Shown one piece after another: positions 61,769 through 64,000 of a stretch of DNA of 64,000 bases. Location: the NCBI GenBank assembly GCA_023667095.1, contig JAMPAT010000001.1, positions 169,809 through 233,808 of the forward strand. Direction: 5' to 3'. The number at the start of each line of letters is the position of its first letter. Positions within the stretch are counted from its first letter, which is position 1. The notes under the pieces are model-generated. The model ran no database searches, was not told the origin of the DNA, and saw only the letters and a list, made by a program, of their open reading frames with translations. The DNA comes from Bacteroidales bacterium. GTDB lineage: Bacteria; Bacteroidota; Bacteroidia; Bacteroidales; UBA932. The translations under genes and the position numbers were made by a program.

Positions 61769-64000
61769 ATGTTACAAAAGTCTAATAAACAGCGAGTTTC
61801 ATTCGCATCATCAAAAATACTCCTTGAATATCCAGACTTGCTCGAGGTGCAGTTGAAGTCATTCCATGATTTCTTCCAGCTTGACAGTACTCCGGAGAAC
61901 AGGCGCAATGAGGGTCTGTATCAGGTATTCATGGAAGTATTTCCAATCGAGGATACAAGGAACAATTACAAACTTGAATTCATCGATTATTTCATCGACC
62001 CTCCACAGTACTCGATTGATGAGTGTCTTGAAAGGGGGTTGACTTACAATGTCCCTCTAAAGGCAAAGCTTCGCCTTTCGTGCAGCGATTCGGAGCACGA
62101 GGACTTCGAGACGAAAGTTCAGGACGTTTACCTCGGGAACATTCCTTATATGACACCTGCAGGTACGTTCGTAATCAACGGATCAGAGAGAATTATAGTC
62201 TCACAGCTTCACAGGTCGCCTGGTGTGTTCTTCGGACAGAGCCTTCATGCGAACGGTACAAAACTGTATTCTGCCAGGATTATCCCTTTCAAAGGATCAT
62301 GGATTGAGTTTGCTACTGACATCAACAATGTCATGTATGCATACATTGACCGTAAGAAGAAATTACCTGTTACAACCCTTCTCCGTGCCATTGGATTCAA
62401 CGGCGACAAGGATATCATAGACATATTCGGACTGGCTGACGAGATTGAGGCCACTCCAGAAAACCTTAGACAGAACGAGGGCAGGAAACTTGCGGCAAAG
62501 GTGCTCAAGACATGGATTGAGGACTTCGTTGACGAGGATACCGGAGAGGTGATTCCAGTGGAAAGGACAATGCCGATAGTAGAGCGTGGTGAGATACTTT
62601 GCGATGAGACTATCGAGAAACTTTCAGAGACTGATGTCAAGACTATCCTTCTACAGAAAGAAGAGACAAATGTAAATGAATACGCAATCATCTACAATAC
62701 TCTTCAGAAGGACCCGACAAATACAGAGACAGAGGCTATCAACTATATCTACAAGCAGCTCCGCAATTCGGAACCGCCTGATGAGGCAACAGCAAGGGAT
62801 GTCATAGACAAGCTTTTCTTCTCAGAGAAGAGATATGACCTTGGAGATGTCGGAAGATACCGTCTCAACAAGAAGCTAAATCTTACAATCGATGAGAATA
62901 CCAGGGTTCTCACCAACACTGATATCATCGAGATTATCAAATATCTGATTCAGCTTATCAACTCAAAGGCAATTGTCGATGACATTGACCATTTGAGCAA
63001 CAGGCGTATCAGGACAGTCGGCGAGCAGCTTGCAAACCAGTTCAGCGTTGGCCTTTCAAGGATGGCAAGGACTATCCGCGAAAGGATGAACGTGCGCGAC
63101 AGCGAGCAGTTTGCACCTATTGACCTTATCAACGCGAAGACACTTTCCTCTGTGATCAACTCTTTCTTCGGAACGAGCCAGCTGTCACAGTTCATGGACC
63201 AGACCAACCCGCTTTCAGAGATGACGCACAAACGCCGTCTTTCTGCCCTCGGTCCAGGAGGTCTGTCGAGGGAGAGGGCCGGATTCGAGGTCAGGGACGT
63301 GCACTATACACATTACGGACGTCTTTGCCCTATCGAGACACCGGAGGGTCCGAACATCGGACTTATCTCATCTCTCTGTGTCTATGCAAGGATCAATGAG
63401 CTTGGATTCATCGAGACTCCATACCGCAAGGTGGAGAACGGAAAGGTTGACCTTACCAGCGGCGGCTGGCAGTACATGAGTGCTGAGGAAGAGGAGAACC
63501 AGATGGTCTCCCTTGCGAACGTGAAGCTTGATGATGAGGGAAATATCCTTGAGGACAGGATCCTCTGCCGATATGGTGCAGACTTCCCTGTTGTAACCAA
63601 GGAAGAGGTGAACTACATGGACGTTGCCCCTAACCAGATTGCCTCAGTCGCAGCCTCATTGATTCCGTTCCTTGAGCATGATGATGCGCACCGTGCATTG
63701 ATGGGTGCCAACATGATGCGTCAGGCTGTTCCGCTCCTTAACCCAGAGTCACCGATTGTCGGTACCGGCCTGGAGGAGAGGGTCTGCCTGGATTCAAGGA
63801 CACAGATCATTGCAGAGCGCACTGGAGAGGTTGTCTATGTAGATGCAAAGGAGATACATGTAAAGTATGAGCGTACTGATGATGAGAGATTTGTAAGTTT
63901 CTCACCTGATATTACAGTATATAAGCTTCCTATATATAGAAGGACAAACCAGAGCACCACTATCCTGCTCAAGCCTATCGTCCGCAAGGGTGACAAGCTT
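61769..64000 (+). CDS. rpoB: RNA polymerase beta subunit, 5' part
   Basis: Begins [16 protein letters not shown] and stays open for 744 codons to the right edge, so the gene is cut by the window. Conserved beta-subunit blocks: [19 protein letters not shown], then [20 protein letters not shown] (the rifampicin-binding region), [22 protein letters not shown] and [18 protein letters not shown], then [15 protein letters not shown]. The rifampicin-region residues look wild type. rpoC should follow outside the window. Starts 107 nt after rplL, across the attenuator hairpin. Confidence 0.98.
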   Translation, partial: MLQKSNKQRVSFASSKILLEYPDLLEVQLKSFHDFFQLDSTPENRRNEGLYQVFMEVFPIEDTRNNYKLEFIDYFIDPPQYSIDECLERGLTYNVPLKAKLRLSCSDSEHEDFETKVQDVYLGNIPYMTPAGTFVINGSERIIVSQLHRSPGVFFGQSLHANGTKLYSARIIPFKGSWIEFATDINNVMYAYIDRKKKLPVTTLLRAIGFNGDKDIIDIFGLADEIEATPENLRQNEGRKLAAKVLKTWIEDFVDEDTGEVIPVERTMPIVERGEILCDETIEKLSETDVKTILLQKEETNVNEYAIIYNTLQKDPTNTETEAINYIYKQLRNSEPPDEATARDVIDKLFFSEKRYDLGDVGRYRLNKKLNLTIDENTRVLTNTDIIEIIKYLIQLINSKAIVDDIDHLSNRRIRTVGEQLANQFSVGLSRMARTIRERMNVRDSEQFAPIDLINAKTLSSVINSFFGTSQLSQFMDQTNPLSEMTHKRRLSALGPGGLSRERAGFEVRDVHYTHYGRLCPIETPEGPNIGLISSLCVYARINELGFIETPYRKVENGKVDLTSGGWQYMSAEEEENQMVSLANVKLDDEGNILEDRILCRYGADFPVVTKEEVNYMDVAPNQIASVAASLIPFLEHDDAHRALMGANMMRQAVPLLNPESPIVGTGLEERVCLDSRTQIIAERTGEVVYVDAKEIHVKYERTDDERFVSFSPDITVYKLPIYRRTNQSTTILLKPIVRKGDKL

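Overview
The window is chromosomal DNA of a Bacteroidota bacterium, most likely of the order Bacteroidales. The evidence is two SusC/SusD glycan-uptake loci, each with an ECF sigma factor and a FecR anti-sigma protein, many lipoproteins of Bacteroidales-type families (BT_3987-like/DUF1735, DUF4988, Mfa-like, FISUMP, DUF6528), promoters of the TTTG-N19-TAnnTTTG type, and a near absence of Shine-Dalgarno sites. Genus cannot be fixed from the sequence alone.

Layout. 1-1472 is a decayed region: the end of an unknown gene coupled to a small unknown gene, a 73-bp tandem palindromic array, and a remnant of an RHS core domain. 1473-8074 is an operon-like run of guaB, a lipoprotein chaperone, a SurA-like PPIase and a very long OstA/LptA-like protein. 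8204-23434 is a genomic island: an IS3 tail, then a minus-strand glycan-binding locus (fecR, susC, susD, two GH18-like proteins lacking catalytic residues, a LamG protein, two DUF4988 paralogs and a fimbrillin-like lipoprotein), then its divergent sigma factor. The island is bounded by two 187-bp direct repeats (8017-8203 and 23435-23621) that differ at only two bases. Each repeat carries the ostA 3' end, a bidirectional terminator and the xthA 3' end, so ostA and xthA were convergent neighbours before the island arrived.

24386-38298 is a second, plus-strand locus: sigma factor, a strong hairpin, fecR, susC, susD, three lipoproteins, a GH20 beta-N-acetylhexosaminidase, a secreted metallophosphoesterase and a NagX-like membrane protein. 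Together these suggest capture and trimming of a GlcNAc/GalNAc-containing glycan. cysS follows on the minus strand. Next comes an AT-rich cassette of about 2 kb with a frameshifted C10 (streptopain-type) peptidase and a small lipoprotein, flanked by 29-bp direct repeats.

42109-53604 holds purine synthesis genes (purE, purL, purC, purF, purM, purH, then ssb and purA). With guaB these cover most steps to IMP, XMP and adenylosuccinate; purD, purN/purT, purB and guaA are not in the window. An MFS transporter and dxs follow. The last 7 kb is the conserved translation/transcription block: four tRNAs, tuf, tRNA-Trp, secE, nusG, rplK, rplA, rplJ, rplL and the 5' 744 codons of rpoB, which runs off the end. 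I saw no CRISPR array, rRNA, prophage or replication origin.
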